A stretch of DNA of 64,000 nt from Gluconobacter roseus NBRC 3990 (GCF_006538885.1 NZ_BJLY01000002.1:496001-560000), one strand, 5' to 3'. Shown: positions 1 through 8,864, numbered from the stretch's first letter. Notes: generated by a model not told the origin, from the sequence alone. Translations and numbers: made by a program.

Positions 1-164
1 AGATACAGCGCCAGAATGGCCTGCATTCCATAAAGCGAAAAACCAACCCAGCCTTCGGTGAGCGTCAGCACCCACAGACCGATTGGATGGCCCCAGAGTT
101 CCTGTTGCGTGCTTGAGACCGCAGACCGATCGACGGCTGGGGATTGAGGAATGATCTCGGTCAT
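1..164 (-). CDS. POT/PTR-family peptide:H+ symporter, N-terminal part (gene runs off the window)
   Basis: Only the first 54 or so codons are present, read leftward from ATG at 164-162, with an AGG just upstream and an in-frame TGA before it. The N-terminus ends in a first membrane helix resembling the POT helix-1 signature (T-E-x-W-E-R-F-x-x-Y-G-M-R). Here it reads TEGWVGFSLYGMQAILALY. POT proteins import di- and tripeptides with protons across the inner membrane. The second Glu and the Arg of the ExxER proton-coupling motif are replaced by Val and Gly, so coupling or substrate may differ from DtpA-type members. The family call is by motif only because the rest is outside the window. Confidence 0.75.
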   Translation of the reverse strand, partial: MTEIIPQSPAVDRSAVSSTQQELWGHPIGLWVLTLTEGWVGFSLYGMQAILALY

Positions 165-242
165 GCGGCCTCATATGCGCAGGGGAAGAAGATCCTGCGT
201 AGAGGCAGAAAGTCGGTGAGGTAAAGAGGCAGAGAATAGGGG

Positions 243-351
243 ATGGCAAAATGCCATAGGTGTCATTTGATGGCATTTTGCCATCATGCCACAGGCACAT
301 GTCCTGGCTGTGGCATTTTGTCCTGAGTTTCGATCTGTGGCTTTTTGCCAT
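243..351. promoter_or_regulatory. Array of four 13-bp palindromic operator-like sites
   Basis: Consensus TGGCATTTTGCCA. Site 1 at 244-256 reads TGGCAAAATGCCA, the exact reverse complement of site 2 at 271-283; both are extended by A/T to a 15-bp palindrome. Site 3 at 311-323 is TGGCATTTTGTCC (one degraded arm) and site 4 at 338-350 is TGGCTTTTTGCCA. Centres lie 27, 40 and 27 bp apart, so the sites form two equally spaced pairs. They lie 80-187 bp upstream of the POT transporter start. Repeated spaced palindromes suggest cooperative binding by a dimeric repressor or activator; I cannot name the protein. Confidence 0.6.
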
Positions 352-433
352 AGATGTGTTGCTCAGCAGCATCCTGAAGCGTGAATGTCCGTGCGTTATG
401 CGGACCGATTCAAAGCTGGCTTAGGGAAAGACA

Positions 434-468
434 GGCTTATGGCTTATGGCTTATGGCTTATGGCTTAT
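434..468. repeat. Five perfect tandem copies of heptamer GGCTTAT
   Basis: Units at 434-440, 441-447, 448-454, 455-461 and 462-468 are identical. Such short perfect repeats change copy number by slipped-strand mispairing. It lies outside any reading frame, about 290 bp upstream of the porin start and directly before a CATAAT that could be a -10 hexamer, so any effect would be on transcription rather than on reading frame. Confidence 0.85.
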
Positions 469-759
469 TACCATAATCAGAACGGCTGAAAACTGCGGAT
501 TTTGCGCGTTCAGGAATCATGCTGAACAAAATGGATGAACCGCGAGCCTCAGGCAGGGCCTTTCTCACATGCATGTCGCATAAGATATATTATGCCAACT
601 AACATATCTGAAAGCTACGAATTTCTGACGTTTTTGTGAGAACACATCCTATTGTTGCGAAGAATGTCTCCTTTCGCGCTAGGAAAAGCAGTGTAGTCCA
701 TTCTACCGGTGAGCGCCCGCATTGCGGTTGCCGGTGTATCCGCGGGAGCGGCTGTTCAT

Positions 760-2315
760 ATGCCATCTATGTCCCTGTGCCGCCTGAGTCTTCTGGGAAG
801 CACATTCTGCATTGCTGCACTCTCCGTCCTCCCGAACGCTGCACGGGCTGATGATTATACGGAACTGCTCGACATTCTCCGGGCCAAGGGCAGTCTGACC
901 CGCTCGGAATATAATGTGCTGCTGGCCCATCACCAGCATCACTCGCACCCTTCGCTGCAGCGCGATGACGACAGCACACCTGCCGCCCCCTCACGACACC
1001 GCAACCGCTACATGCGCTATGGGCCCCAGAACGAAGGCAGCAGCCTAGAGGCTCCCCCGGATGTGACGACCATCGCGGCCGTTTCCGCAGCGCGCCGTGC
1101 CGCCATGGATGCCTCGGCCAGTGCACAGGATGCCCGCAATTCGCTTCTGGAAGCACGCCGGACCTACAACCCGGACAGCATCGTGCGCGTGAAGCCCTAT
1201 GTCGCGGGCAAAGGTGTCACGATCCAAGCCGGCCAGATCGACATCAATATCTCGGGCTTCGTCAACGCCTACTACACCTATAATAGCCCCGGCGGTGGTC
1301 GCCCGGTCGCAGGTGGCGTTTCGACCGGCAGCAGCGGCTTTGATTCTTCGTCCGTGCGTAACGGCCTCCTGCCCGGTGGTCTGATCCTCAAGCTGAATAC
1401 GGTTCAGGACGGAATCAAGCTTGGTGCCGTCTTCGGCATGTATCCCGGCATCAACAACAACAACCCCAGCACCTTCAATGCCAACTCGGGCGGCAGCCCG
1501 GTCGGCCTTGGAACGGCCGGCCTCGATTTTCGTCAGGTCTACATGACCGCTGGCACCGACAGGTTCGGTACGGTCAAGCTGGGTCGCGACATTGCGCTGT
1601 TCGCGTCTGACGCCATCCTGAACGACGCCACACTTCTCAGCGTTGGCAGTACTGGCAGTAACGCCAATCCCGCCAACACGTCTCTGGGCCGTATCGGCGT
1701 CGGTTACGTCTATACCGACTGGCTGCCGCAGATCACCTATATCTCGCCGAAATGGAAAGGCTTTCAGGCCTCCGTTGGCATCATGACGCCACTCGACGAG
1801 TTCAACTTTGCCGGCGGCGGCATTTCCGCAACCACGACCCAGCACAGCTCTCCCATGCTTCAGGGCAAGGTCACCTATGATGGCAATATTGCAGGCTTTA
1901 CGACCCGCTTCTGGAGCAGCTTCCTCGTTCAGCACCAGCAGAACCTGACCAGCTCGACGTTGGGCAGCAGCAGCCGGAAAGGCACGACGGTCGAGGCCGG
2001 CGACGTTGGCGTAAAAGTCTCGCGCGGTCCGTTCGAAGGTGTAGCCTATTACTACTATGGCAGTGGTCTTGCTATAAGATTCTGCCCAAGCTCAAGCTAG
2101 TTGGCAGCTATGGCGTCAGCAACCTCTATCAGGCTCCGGGCGAAGACAATCCGTCCATGGTTCGGCGCAACCAGTCGGAAGTCGGAGCAATCTATTACAA
2201 TCTGACGGACTGGTTCACGATCGTGGGCGAATATGCCCATACGGAATCGGACTCCCACAGCATTGCTCACGAAAGCGATCACACGATGTCCGCCGGTGCG
2301 ATGATGACGTTCTGA
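760..2315 (+). pseudogene. Outer-membrane porin, disrupted by a -1 frameshift near 2071
   Basis: The start chosen is ATG 760 behind GGAG (745-748), giving a signal peptide that ends around N-A-A-R-A before DDYTELL. Alternatives are GTG 709 and ATG 769. The body has the Gly/Asn/aromatic-rich beta-strand pattern of Gram-negative porins (SGFVNAYYTY, KLGRDIALF, RIGVGYVYTDW). The first frame stops at 2098-2100 after the unrelated tail AIRFCPSSS. From 2073 another frame continues as YKILPKLKLVGSYGVSNLYQ and runs to TGA 2313-2315, ending in MMTF; the terminal Phe is the usual outer-membrane assembly signal. One missing base around 2071-2072 explains this. It may be a true mutation or a sequencing error. 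Confidence 0.82.
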
Positions 2316-2318
2316 GCC

Positions 2319-2352
2319 TGAAAGACCGGGCATTCCCCTGCCCGGTCTTTCA
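2319..2352. terminator. Strong hairpin after the porin
   Basis: A perfect 14-bp inverted repeat (TGAAAGACCGGGCA, 2319-2332; complement at 2339-2352) begins four bases after the porin stop. There is no T-run on the plus strand, so it is not a canonical intrinsic terminator; it may stabilise the mRNA 3' end or terminate with help. Confidence 0.55.
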
Positions 2353-2366
2353 AAAGGAAAATGGTC

Positions 2367-2882
2367 ATGAAAATGCCTCTTCCCTTTGTCCTGTGCGCCC
2401 TGTTTGCGCTCCATGAACAGGCGGGAGCCGCATCTGCCGCCACAATACAGGACTTCGTAAGGTCAAAGCTTGGGCTGTCCCGCTATCAGGAAGCGGATGT
2501 CGTGCTGAACGGGAGCGGTACGACAGGGCAGTATCTTGTCTATGCTCGAGACAGCACATGGTGCGGGGCAACCGGTGGCTGCACGCTCTTCATTCTCACG
2601 AGCAGTGGCGGTAACTGGCATGTCCTGTCACGTATGACGCTGGTTCACCTGCCCGTGCGTGTCCTGCCGCATCTGTCGAAGGGCTGGCATGATCTCGAAG
2701 TGTCCTATTCCGGAAAACTGCCGGATGGGCGCCCTGCCCTTGTCACTAGTCACATACGGTTTGACGGTGCGCGGTATCCGCTCAATCCATCAGTCCCGCC
2801 TGCCGAACCGGTCGAGCGGCCGGAAGGACAGATCGTTCTCGCACCGGACAGCCCGATACAGACCAGCGCCCCACAACATTAA
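2367..2882 (+). CDS. Small secreted protein of unknown function
   Basis: 171 residues from ATG 2367, which sits 8 bases after AAGGA (2354-2358); an ATG at 2361 is too close to that site. The N-terminus (KMPLPFVLCALFALHEQAGAASA) looks like a Sec signal peptide. The mature part holds two cysteines in WCGATGGC that could form a disulfide in the periplasm, and a Pro/Glu-rich tail. I do not recognise the family. It starts just after the porin hairpin and its stop overlaps the stop of the convergent MBL hydrolase gene by 4 bases. Confidence 0.65.
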   Translation: MKMPLPFVLCALFALHEQAGAASAATIQDFVRSKLGLSRYQEADVVLNGSGTTGQYLVYARDSTWCGATGGCTLFILTSSGGNWHVLSRMTLVHLPVRVLPHLSKGWHDLEVSYSGKLPDGRPALVTSHIRFDGARYPLNPSVPPAEPVERPEGQIVLAPDSPIQTSAPQH

Positions 2883-3676
2883 GCCTGAAGGTCGAGCACC
2901 ATTCCGTCATAGGCAGGCTCAACACCTGCCGGCAAAGTCTGGCGCAGGGTCTGGTAATCCATCTCCGGCCCCATATGGGTCAGAATGACGTGCCCTATGC
3001 CGAGGCGCTCACGCCACTCCAGCACGCGTTCGAGCCAGGCATGGGCCGGATGCGGCTCATACTGGAAGCAGTCCACGATCCAAGTCTGCACGCCTTCAAG
3101 CAGCGACAGGGACTCATCCGAAAGCGTCTCGACATCCGTACTGTAGGCAAAGTTTCCGCAGCGCACGCCAAGGGACGTGATCCGACCGTGTCGCTGCTCG
3201 AAAATCCGAGCGGTCAGTCCGGGGAACGTGACTGTCTCTCCGGGCTGCACGACATGCTCATTAAAAACCGGTCGGTAGAATTCTGGGCCTTTCCAAGGCG
3301 CGAACGCATAGGCGTAGCGCAGGCGCAGTTCTTCCAGAACATCAGGCGTGGCCAGCAGCGGCAGAGGCGTTTCGATCACGCGGTTGATGGCCCGCAATTC
3401 GTCGAGGCCACCGATATGATCGCTATGCGGATGCGTGTAGAGAACCGCATGCACGTGGCTTAGGCCGCAGTTCAGCATCTGATCGCGGAAATCAGGCCCG
3501 GAATCCACCAGAAGCCGGAAACCGCCCTCACCTTCAATCACGACTGAGGAGCGTGTGCGCCGGTTACGCAGCTCAGTTGGGTCGCACGCGCCCCAGATCC
3601 CCGTCCGTGGTCCCTCCTCGCCCCCGATCATGGGAACGCCGGCGGAGCCGCCACATCCAAGGATTGTCACTTTCAC
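2879..3676 (-). CDS. MBL-fold metallo-hydrolase, PhnP-like phosphodiesterase family
   Basis: A 265-residue cytoplasmic hydrolase of the beta-lactamase fold. The metal-binding THPHSDHIGG (HxHxDH) lies near residue 82, with further ligands in YSTDVETL and near VILTHMGPE. Such proteins resemble PhnP, which opens cyclic phosphoribosyl phosphates; the actual substrate here is unknown. The start is GTG 3676, sharing GTGA with the tatD stop. It is the last gene of the long operon from 10.7 kb, and in alphaproteobacteria this family often follows metG-tatD, so a nucleotide or RNA repair role is possible. Confidence 0.82.
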   Translation of the reverse strand: MKVTILGCGGSAGVPMIGGEEGPRTGIWGACDPTELRNRRTRSSVVIEGEGGFRLLVDSGPDFRDQMLNCGLSHVHAVLYTHPHSDHIGGLDELRAINRVIETPLPLLATPDVLEELRLRYAYAFAPWKGPEFYRPVFNEHVVQPGETVTFPGLTARIFEQRHGRITSLGVRCGNFAYSTDVETLSDESLSLLEGVQTWIVDCFQYEPHPAHAWLERVLEWRERLGIGHVILTHMGPEMDYQTLRQTLPAGVEPAYDGMVLDLQA

Positions 3677-4458
3677 GCAGCGATCCTCGTGAACAGACGA
3701 CGGGCGTTTTCAGATGTGATCCGCGTGATTTCATCCAGCGACACGTCCCGCTCTTCGGCCAGTCGGGCAGCCGTATAGGCGACATAACCCGGCGTGTTGG
3801 GTTTCCCACGTTTCGGGACAGGTGCCAGAAACGGACTGTCCGTCTCGACCAGAATGCGGTCTTCCGGAACCATCCGCGCCACTTGGCGGATTTCCTCGCA
3901 CTTCGGGAAGGTCAGCAGGCCGGAGAAGCTGATATAGCCCCCGAGTTCCAGAGCTGCCTTTGCCAGTTTCGGGCCCGACGCGAAGCAGTGGATCAGGAAC
4001 GGAAACGCGCCCTTCGCGTGTTCGTCGCGCAGGATGGCGATCATGTCGTCATCGGCGTTGCGGGTATGGATGACGACCGGCAGTCCCGTCTGACGTGCGG
4101 CCGCGATATGGGTACGGAAGGCAGCGTGCTGGGCGGGTTTGGCTTCGTCTCCGCTGTGGAAATAATCCAGCCCCGTCTCTCCGATTGCCACAACGGAAGG
4201 CGCTTCGGTCTTGGCGACGAGTTCCTCGACGGAAGGCAGACGCTCCTCACCCGCATAATCCGGATGGATGCCGATCGCGCACCAGATCCGCAGATCCGGC
4301 GTGTCATGCTGCGTCAGGGCAATCTGCGTATCCGCCTGCGAAAAACGCGTGCCGATCGTGATCATGCCGGACAGGCCCGACGCCCGCGCAAGCTCGAAAG
4401 CAGGCGCGAAATCGTCGAGCTTGTCCAGATGACAGTGGGTGTCGATCAGTCCCGTCAT
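3673..4458 (-). CDS. tatD: TatD-family metal-dependent DNase
   Basis: 261 residues, the usual length. The N-terminal DTHCHLD metal motif, the glutamate in GETGLDY, the histidines in VIHTRNA and LIHCFASG, and the aspartate in VETDSPFLAP form the TIM-barrel metal site. TatD enzymes are cytoplasmic 3'-5' DNases/RNases linked to DNA repair and RNA turnover. The ATG overlaps the metG stop (ATGA), so translation is coupled. Confidence 0.92.
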   Translation of the reverse strand: MTGLIDTHCHLDKLDDFAPAFELARASGLSGMITIGTRFSQADTQIALTQHDTPDLRIWCAIGIHPDYAGEERLPSVEELVAKTEAPSVVAIGETGLDYFHSGDEAKPAQHAAFRTHIAAARQTGLPVVIHTRNADDDMIAILRDEHAKGAFPFLIHCFASGPKLAKAALELGGYISFSGLLTFPKCEEIRQVARMVPEDRILVETDSPFLAPVPKRGKPNTPGYVAYTAARLAEERDVSLDEITRITSENARRLFTRIAA

Positions 4459-5990
4459 GCCTCTTCCTCGACAAAACGCGGGAACAGACCTTCCGGCTTG
4501 GGAAGCGTGCGACCCGCCGGCAGCGGCGTTTCGAGGGCCGCGAATGTCCGTTCGTCTTCCTGCACACCGAGCTGTGTCAGCATCCGGTCCATCGTGTTCG
4601 GCATGTAGGGCTGAAGCATGGTTGCGATGCCGCGGATCATGTCAACGAGAACCCGCAGCACGTCCGCCATACGCTCCGGATCGGTCTTTTTCAGAGCCCA
4701 GGGCGCCTGACGGTCGATATAGGAATTGGCAGCGCGGATGACCTTCCAGACTTCTTCCAGCGCATCAGTGATCACCTTGCGCTCGATCTGTTCGGACATG
4801 ATCGTCGGCAGCAGCGTCACCATCGCAAGCATGGCCTGATCGTCTTCAGTCAGAGTGCCGCGCTCGGGCAGAACGCCGCCCAGATTGCGGGCCACCTGGC
4901 TCAGCGTGCGCTGGCACAGATTGCCGAGATCATTCGCCAGTTCGACATTCGTGCGGGTGATCATGGAGCGGCGGCTAAAATTGGAATCGCCGCCAAACGG
5001 CACTTCGCGCATCAGGAAGAAGCGCAGCGCATCCAGCCCGAACTCGTCGGCCAGCGCCTTCGGGTCGAGGACGTTGCCGAGAGACTTGCTCATCTTCTCG
5101 CCTTCGACCGTCCACCAGCCATGAGCGAAGACGCTCTTCGGCAGATCGATGCCAGCCGCCATCAGGAAGGCCGGCCAGTACACGCAATGGAAGCGAGCAA
5201 TTTCCTTGCCCACGATATGGACATCCGCCGGCCAAAACTTTGCCCGCGGGTCATTGAGATCGGGATAGCCAACGGCCGTAAGGTAGTTCGCCAGCGCGTC
5301 GAACCAGACATACATGACATGATCCGGATCGTTCGGAACCGGAACGCCCCATTTGAAGCTCGTGCGGCTGACGGACAGGTCGCGCAGGCCCTGCCGGACA
5401 AAGCTCTCGATTTCACGACGCGGGCCGACGGGTCCAATGAAGTCGGGATTGTCTTCGTAGAGCTTCAGAAGCCGGTCCTGAAAATCGGACAGACGGAAGA
5501 AATAGGACGGCTCCTTGACGCGCTCGACCGGCGCGCCGGACGGCGCCACGAATGTTCCGTCGGGCTTCTTGACCAGTTCGTCCTCGCCGATGAACGCTTC
5601 ATCGCGCGTGGAATACCAGCCCTCATAGGCGCCCAGATAGATATGTCCGTTCGCGGCAACCTTTTCCCACAGCGCCTTGGCTGCGCCCTTGTGGCGCTCT
5701 TCGGTGGTGCGGATGAACTCGTCGGTCGAGATCGCCATGTCCTTCTGCATCTGGCGGAAGGATGCCGAAACCTCGTCAGCATAGGCCTGCGGGTCCATGC
5801 CCTTGGCGACGGCCGTCTGCTCGACTTTTTGTCCGTGTTCGTCGGTGCCGCTGACGAACAGGACTTCTTCGCCATTCAGGCGATGGAAGCGGGCCAGAAC
5901 GTCGGCCGCAATAGAGGTATAGGCATGCCCGATATGCGGAGCGCCGTTCACATAGAAGATCGGGGTCGTGATGGTGAAGCGCCGCGTCAT
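4455..5990 (-). CDS. metG: Methionyl-tRNA synthetase
   Basis: 511 residues from ATG 5990 (MTRRFTITTPIFYVNG); ATG 6005 is an equally possible start. It charges tRNA-Met with methionine in the cytoplasm. The class I signature PHIGHAYTS is at the N-terminus and KMSKSLGN is near residue 300, followed by the alpha-helical anticodon-binding domain. It is the short form without the C-terminal EMAP-like tRNA-binding domain, common in alphaproteobacteria. It lies between holB and tatD. Confidence 0.96.
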   Translation of the reverse strand: MTRRFTITTPIFYVNGAPHIGHAYTSIAADVLARFHRLNGEEVLFVSGTDEHGQKVEQTAVAKGMDPQAYADEVSASFRQMQKDMAISTDEFIRTTEERHKGAAKALWEKVAANGHIYLGAYEGWYSTRDEAFIGEDELVKKPDGTFVAPSGAPVERVKEPSYFFRLSDFQDRLLKLYEDNPDFIGPVGPRREIESFVRQGLRDLSVSRTSFKWGVPVPNDPDHVMYVWFDALANYLTAVGYPDLNDPRAKFWPADVHIVGKEIARFHCVYWPAFLMAAGIDLPKSVFAHGWWTVEGEKMSKSLGNVLDPKALADEFGLDALRFFLMREVPFGGDSNFSRRSMITRTNVELANDLGNLCQRTLSQVARNLGGVLPERGTLTEDDQAMLAMVTLLPTIMSEQIERKVITDALEEVWKVIRAANSYIDRQAPWALKKTDPERMADVLRVLVDMIRGIATMLQPYMPNTMDRMLTQLGVQEDERTFAALETPLPAGRTLPKPEGLFPRFVEEEA

Positions 5991-6020
5991 GTCCACTCGT
6001 TTCATAACGCCCGGACCATC

Positions 6021-6944
6021 TCAACTGCCGGAAGCGAATTCCGCTGCCTGACGGATGGCCTGGGCCTTGTCCAGATTGAAGCCTTCGGTCTGGCGCCTCA
6101 GCGTGTCCAGTTCAGAACACTGCCGCGCCGCCAGATCGGCTTTTGCAAGATCCCCGCGCCGCGCTGCCGAGCGCGCACGGTCTGCCAGTCCCTCGCCTAG
6201 CAAATCGCAGAGCAATGCGAAACCTTCAGCCTCTCTCGCAATACGCTCGCTCAGGGCCATGGTTTCCGATCCACGCACCTGTCCGGCAAGGATTTCCGCC
6301 ACAAATGAGGCAATCGCCCCGTCCCGGTCGTGCGAGAGAAAGAGTGCCCGCCCAGGCGATCCATGCGCCCGCACCAGCACATCCGCAGAGATGCCAGGCA
6401 ATGCGGCCCGCATATCCGCGTCCGACAGCGCGGACAGTGTGAGCATCCGGCAGCGGCTGCGGATCGTGGGCAGAAGCGCCCCCGGAGAGGACGTGGTCAG
6501 CAGCAGAATGCAGCGCGGGGGTGGCTCTTCGAGGATCTTGAGCAGCGCATTGGCCGCAAACCGGTTCAGATATTCCGCCCCGTCCACGATCACCACGCGC
6601 CATCCACCTTCGGTCGCCGTGTGATGCAAAAATGTCTGCACCGGGCGCACATCCGCGGCGGTAATTTCACCGCGCAGACGGCCTTTTTTCTCGTCCACGG
6701 CCCGCGAAATTTCCAGCAGGTCTCCGTGCGTGCCAGCCGCGATACGCCGTGCCTGCGACGAGTCCGGATTTTCTGCGTTCAGAAGCAGTCGGGCCAGACG
6801 GAAGGCCAGCGTTGCCTTGCCGATCCCTGCCGGACCACAGATCAGCCAGGCATGATGCAGCTTGCCACTGGCCAGAGTCTGCCGGAACGTCGCTTCCGCC
6901 TCGGCGTGGCCATACAGGTTCAGAGTGTGCCGCGGATCGCTCAC
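6021..6944 (-). CDS. holB: DNA polymerase III delta' subunit (clamp loader)
   Basis: 307 residues. An AAA+ clamp-loader fold with Walker A GPAGIGKATLA near residue 38 and the sensor-like LEEPPPRCILLLTTSSP segment. Delta' is the stator of the clamp loader that puts the beta clamp on DNA. The start is GTG 6944, sharing GTGA with the tmk stop. The tmk-holB-tatD order is widely conserved in bacteria. Confidence 0.9.
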   Translation of the reverse strand: MSDPRHTLNLYGHAEAEATFRQTLASGKLHHAWLICGPAGIGKATLAFRLARLLLNAENPDSSQARRIAAGTHGDLLEISRAVDEKKGRLRGEITAADVRPVQTFLHHTATEGGWRVVIVDGAEYLNRFAANALLKILEEPPPRCILLLTTSSPGALLPTIRSRCRMLTLSALSDADMRAALPGISADVLVRAHGSPGRALFLSHDRDGAIASFVAEILAGQVRGSETMALSERIAREAEGFALLCDLLGEGLADRARSAARRGDLAKADLAARQCSELDTLRRQTEGFNLDKAQAIRQAAEFASGS

Positions 6945-7585
6945 ACGCCCTGAACCGTCAGGCTTTCATGCACGGCCTGCAGGAGTGCTGCACTGACGGC
7001 CTCCGGCGTCTGACCAGCATCCACACGTTTCACCCGCGCCGGATCAGCAGACGCAATCGCATCGAACCCGGCCAGAACGCGCTCGTGGAATGCTTCCGCC
7101 TGAGCCTCGTAACGGTCCGTCTGGCCGCCTCGCGCTTTCAGACGCGCGAGCGCCTGCGTCCGGGGAAGTTCGAGCATCAGCGTCAGATCCGGCTCGAAAT
7201 CCACAAGTTTGCGGGCGCCATTCAGGAACGCCAGAACTTCGGACGCCCCCTGCCCGATGCCATAGCCCTGATAGGCCAGCGTCGAATCATGGAAGCGGTC
7301 ACAGACCACGATTTCGCCTCGCTCAAGCGCCGGCAGAATGGCGTTGTCGAGATGGTCCGACCGGGCGGCCATGTGCATCAGGATTTCTGCCCGCCAGGAG
7401 AGATCGACCTTACCGAACAGCAGCAGATTGCGGATTTCCTCCGCGCCCGGCGTCCCACCGGGCTCCCGCGTCAGAAGAACCTTATGCCCTTCCGCGCTCA
7501 GGGCCTCGGCCAGAAGGCGGGCCTGGGTGGATTTCCCGGCGCCCTCGCCGCCTTCGAGCGTAATGAACAGTCCTTTTCCAGCCAT
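6941..7585 (-). CDS. tmk: Thymidylate kinase
   Basis: 214 residues from ATG 7585; ATG 7606 inside the upstream gene would add seven residues and is possible. It phosphorylates dTMP to dTDP for DNA synthesis. The P-loop GGEGAGKSTQ is at the N-terminus, followed by LTREPGGTPGAEEIR and the DR-Y region CDRFHDSTLAYQGYG. It begins 4 bases after the carboxypeptidase stop and overlaps holB by 4 bases. Confidence 0.95.
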   Translation of the reverse strand: MAGKGLFITLEGGEGAGKSTQARLLAEALSAEGHKVLLTREPGGTPGAEEIRNLLLFGKVDLSWRAEILMHMAARSDHLDNAILPALERGEIVVCDRFHDSTLAYQGYGIGQGASEVLAFLNGARKLVDFEPDLTLMLELPRTQALARLKARGGQTDRYEAQAEAFHERVLAGFDAIASADPARVKRVDAGQTPEAVSAALLQAVHESLTVQGV

Positions 7586-7589
7586 GCCC

Positions 7590-8864
7590 TTACTGCGCGG
7601 GACCATGGCCCAGACGCGTCATGGCGCGGGCGACCAGTCCGAGCTTCGCCACCGATTCGCCAGCCTCAAGCGGCACGCGGATGTCAGCCATGTTGGGCGC
7701 GGAAATCACCAGCGCACCGCAGACCTGACCCTTTGCCACCGGTGCGATCACCGGAGAGGCATAGTCCACCCCGATATGGGAGCGCTGCTGCCAGCCCACC
7801 GGGAGGGTCATGACGATATCGGCCCCTGCGACCAGCGGGACCTGACGGTGTTCGCCCATCCAGACCGGCGCGGAATCCACGACCTGCCCGCGACGGAACA
7901 GCGTGGCGTTCTCGAAATTCGCAAAGGCCCAGGACATCAGGCGCTCACCCTCATGGGCGCGCTCGTTGCTCGACGACGTGCCGTTGATGACGACGATGAC
8001 GCGGTTGCCGTTGCGCTGAGAACTTGCACAGAGGCCGAAACCGCCCGCATCCGTATGACCGGTCTTCAGCCCATCAGCGAGGCCCTTGTCGACCAGCACA
8101 TTCCGGTTGCCCTGACGGATGTGATTGTAGGTGAACTCGAGTTCACCGAAATAATGGTAGTACTGCGGGAAATCGCGGATCAGATGCGAGGCGATCGTCG
8201 CGACATCGCGCGCCGTCATGTAATGGCCGTCCGCCGGCAGGCCCGTCACGTTGAGGAAGTGCGAGTTCATCATGCCGAGCTTCGGCGCTTCCTCGTTCAT
8301 CATCGCGACAAAGCGCTCTTCCGAACCGGCGATGCCTTCAGCCAGAACGATACAGGCGTCATTGCCGGACTGGATCAGCATGCCCTGGATCAGATCGGAT
8401 ACCAGAACGCTCTGGCCCAGCGGCACGAACATCTTGGAACCCTGCGTGCGCCAGGCTTTCTCGCTCACAGGCAGGCTCTGCTCCAGACGGATACGCCCCG
8501 TGGCCAGCATCCCGAACACGATATAGGCCGTCATCATCTTCGTCAGCGAAGACGGGGCCATGCGCTCGTCGGAGGCCTTGTCCAGCAGAACCGCGCCCGT
8601 GTCGTAATCAACGACATAGGCCCAGCGCGCCACGGTATCGAACGGACCGATGGGCGTATTCGCAGGCGTGCCGACCGGAGCGTCTGCCGCAGCGGCCGCA
8701 GCAGCTTTTGCAGCATGGGCCGTATGGCGGTGCGGGCGGGCAAACGCCTTCAGGGGTCCCGCAAAAGAAGCACAGGCCGCAATACCTGCCACCCCACCGA
8801 AAAGAGAGCGTCTAGTCCGCACGTTCGTCCCCAGTTCCACGGCCTTCACACGACTGGCCGTCAT
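7590..8864 (-). CDS. D-alanyl-D-alanine carboxypeptidase (PBP5/6-type, S11 family)
   Basis: 424 residues from ATG 8864, overlapping the rlpA stop (ATGA). The N-terminus has a twin-arginine-like TRRSLFGG followed by a hydrophobic stretch, so it is exported. The penicillin-binding motifs are SxxK (SLTK), SGN (SGNDACIVLAEG) and KTG (LKTGHTD). It removes the terminal D-Ala from peptidoglycan pentapeptides in the periplasm. Its neighbours RlpA and the MltB-like transglycosylase also act on peptidoglycan. The Ala-rich linker after the signal (AAKAAAAAAADA) is low-complexity. Confidence 0.93.
   Translation of the reverse strand: MTASRVKAVELGTNVRTRRSLFGGVAGIAACASFAGPLKAFARPHRHTAHAAKAAAAAAADAPVGTPANTPIGPFDTVARWAYVVDYDTGAVLLDKASDERMAPSSLTKMMTAYIVFGMLATGRIRLEQSLPVSEKAWRTQGSKMFVPLGQSVLVSDLIQGMLIQSGNDACIVLAEGIAGSEERFVAMMNEEAPKLGMMNSHFLNVTGLPADGHYMTARDVATIASHLIRDFPQYYHYFGELEFTYNHIRQGNRNVLVDKGLADGLKTGHTDAGGFGLCASSQRNGNRVIVVINGTSSSNERAHEGERLMSWAFANFENATLFRRGQVVDSAPVWMGEHRQVPLVAGADIVMTLPVGWQQRSHIGVDYASPVIAPVAKGQVCGALVISAPNMADIRVPLEAGESVAKLGLVARAMTRLGHGPAQ

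Larger units (their letters stand above)
165..759. other. 595-base intergenic region between divergent transporter and porin genes
   Basis: No convincing gene is seen here. It separates the leftward POT transporter from the rightward porin, so it must hold both promoters. It contains four copies of a 13-bp palindrome (243-351), five exact copies of a 7-bp repeat (434-468), and an imperfect inverted repeat AGATAT...ATATCT (583-609). A CATAAT at 472-477, just after the heptamer repeats, is a possible -10 element, but no good -35 stands in front of it. The region is more AT-rich than its surroundings. Confidence 0.7.

Noticed and set aside
1045-1935. 296-codon minus-strand open frame inside the porin
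   Set aside because: It is the GC-driven shadow of the porin gene, with no recognisable motifs.
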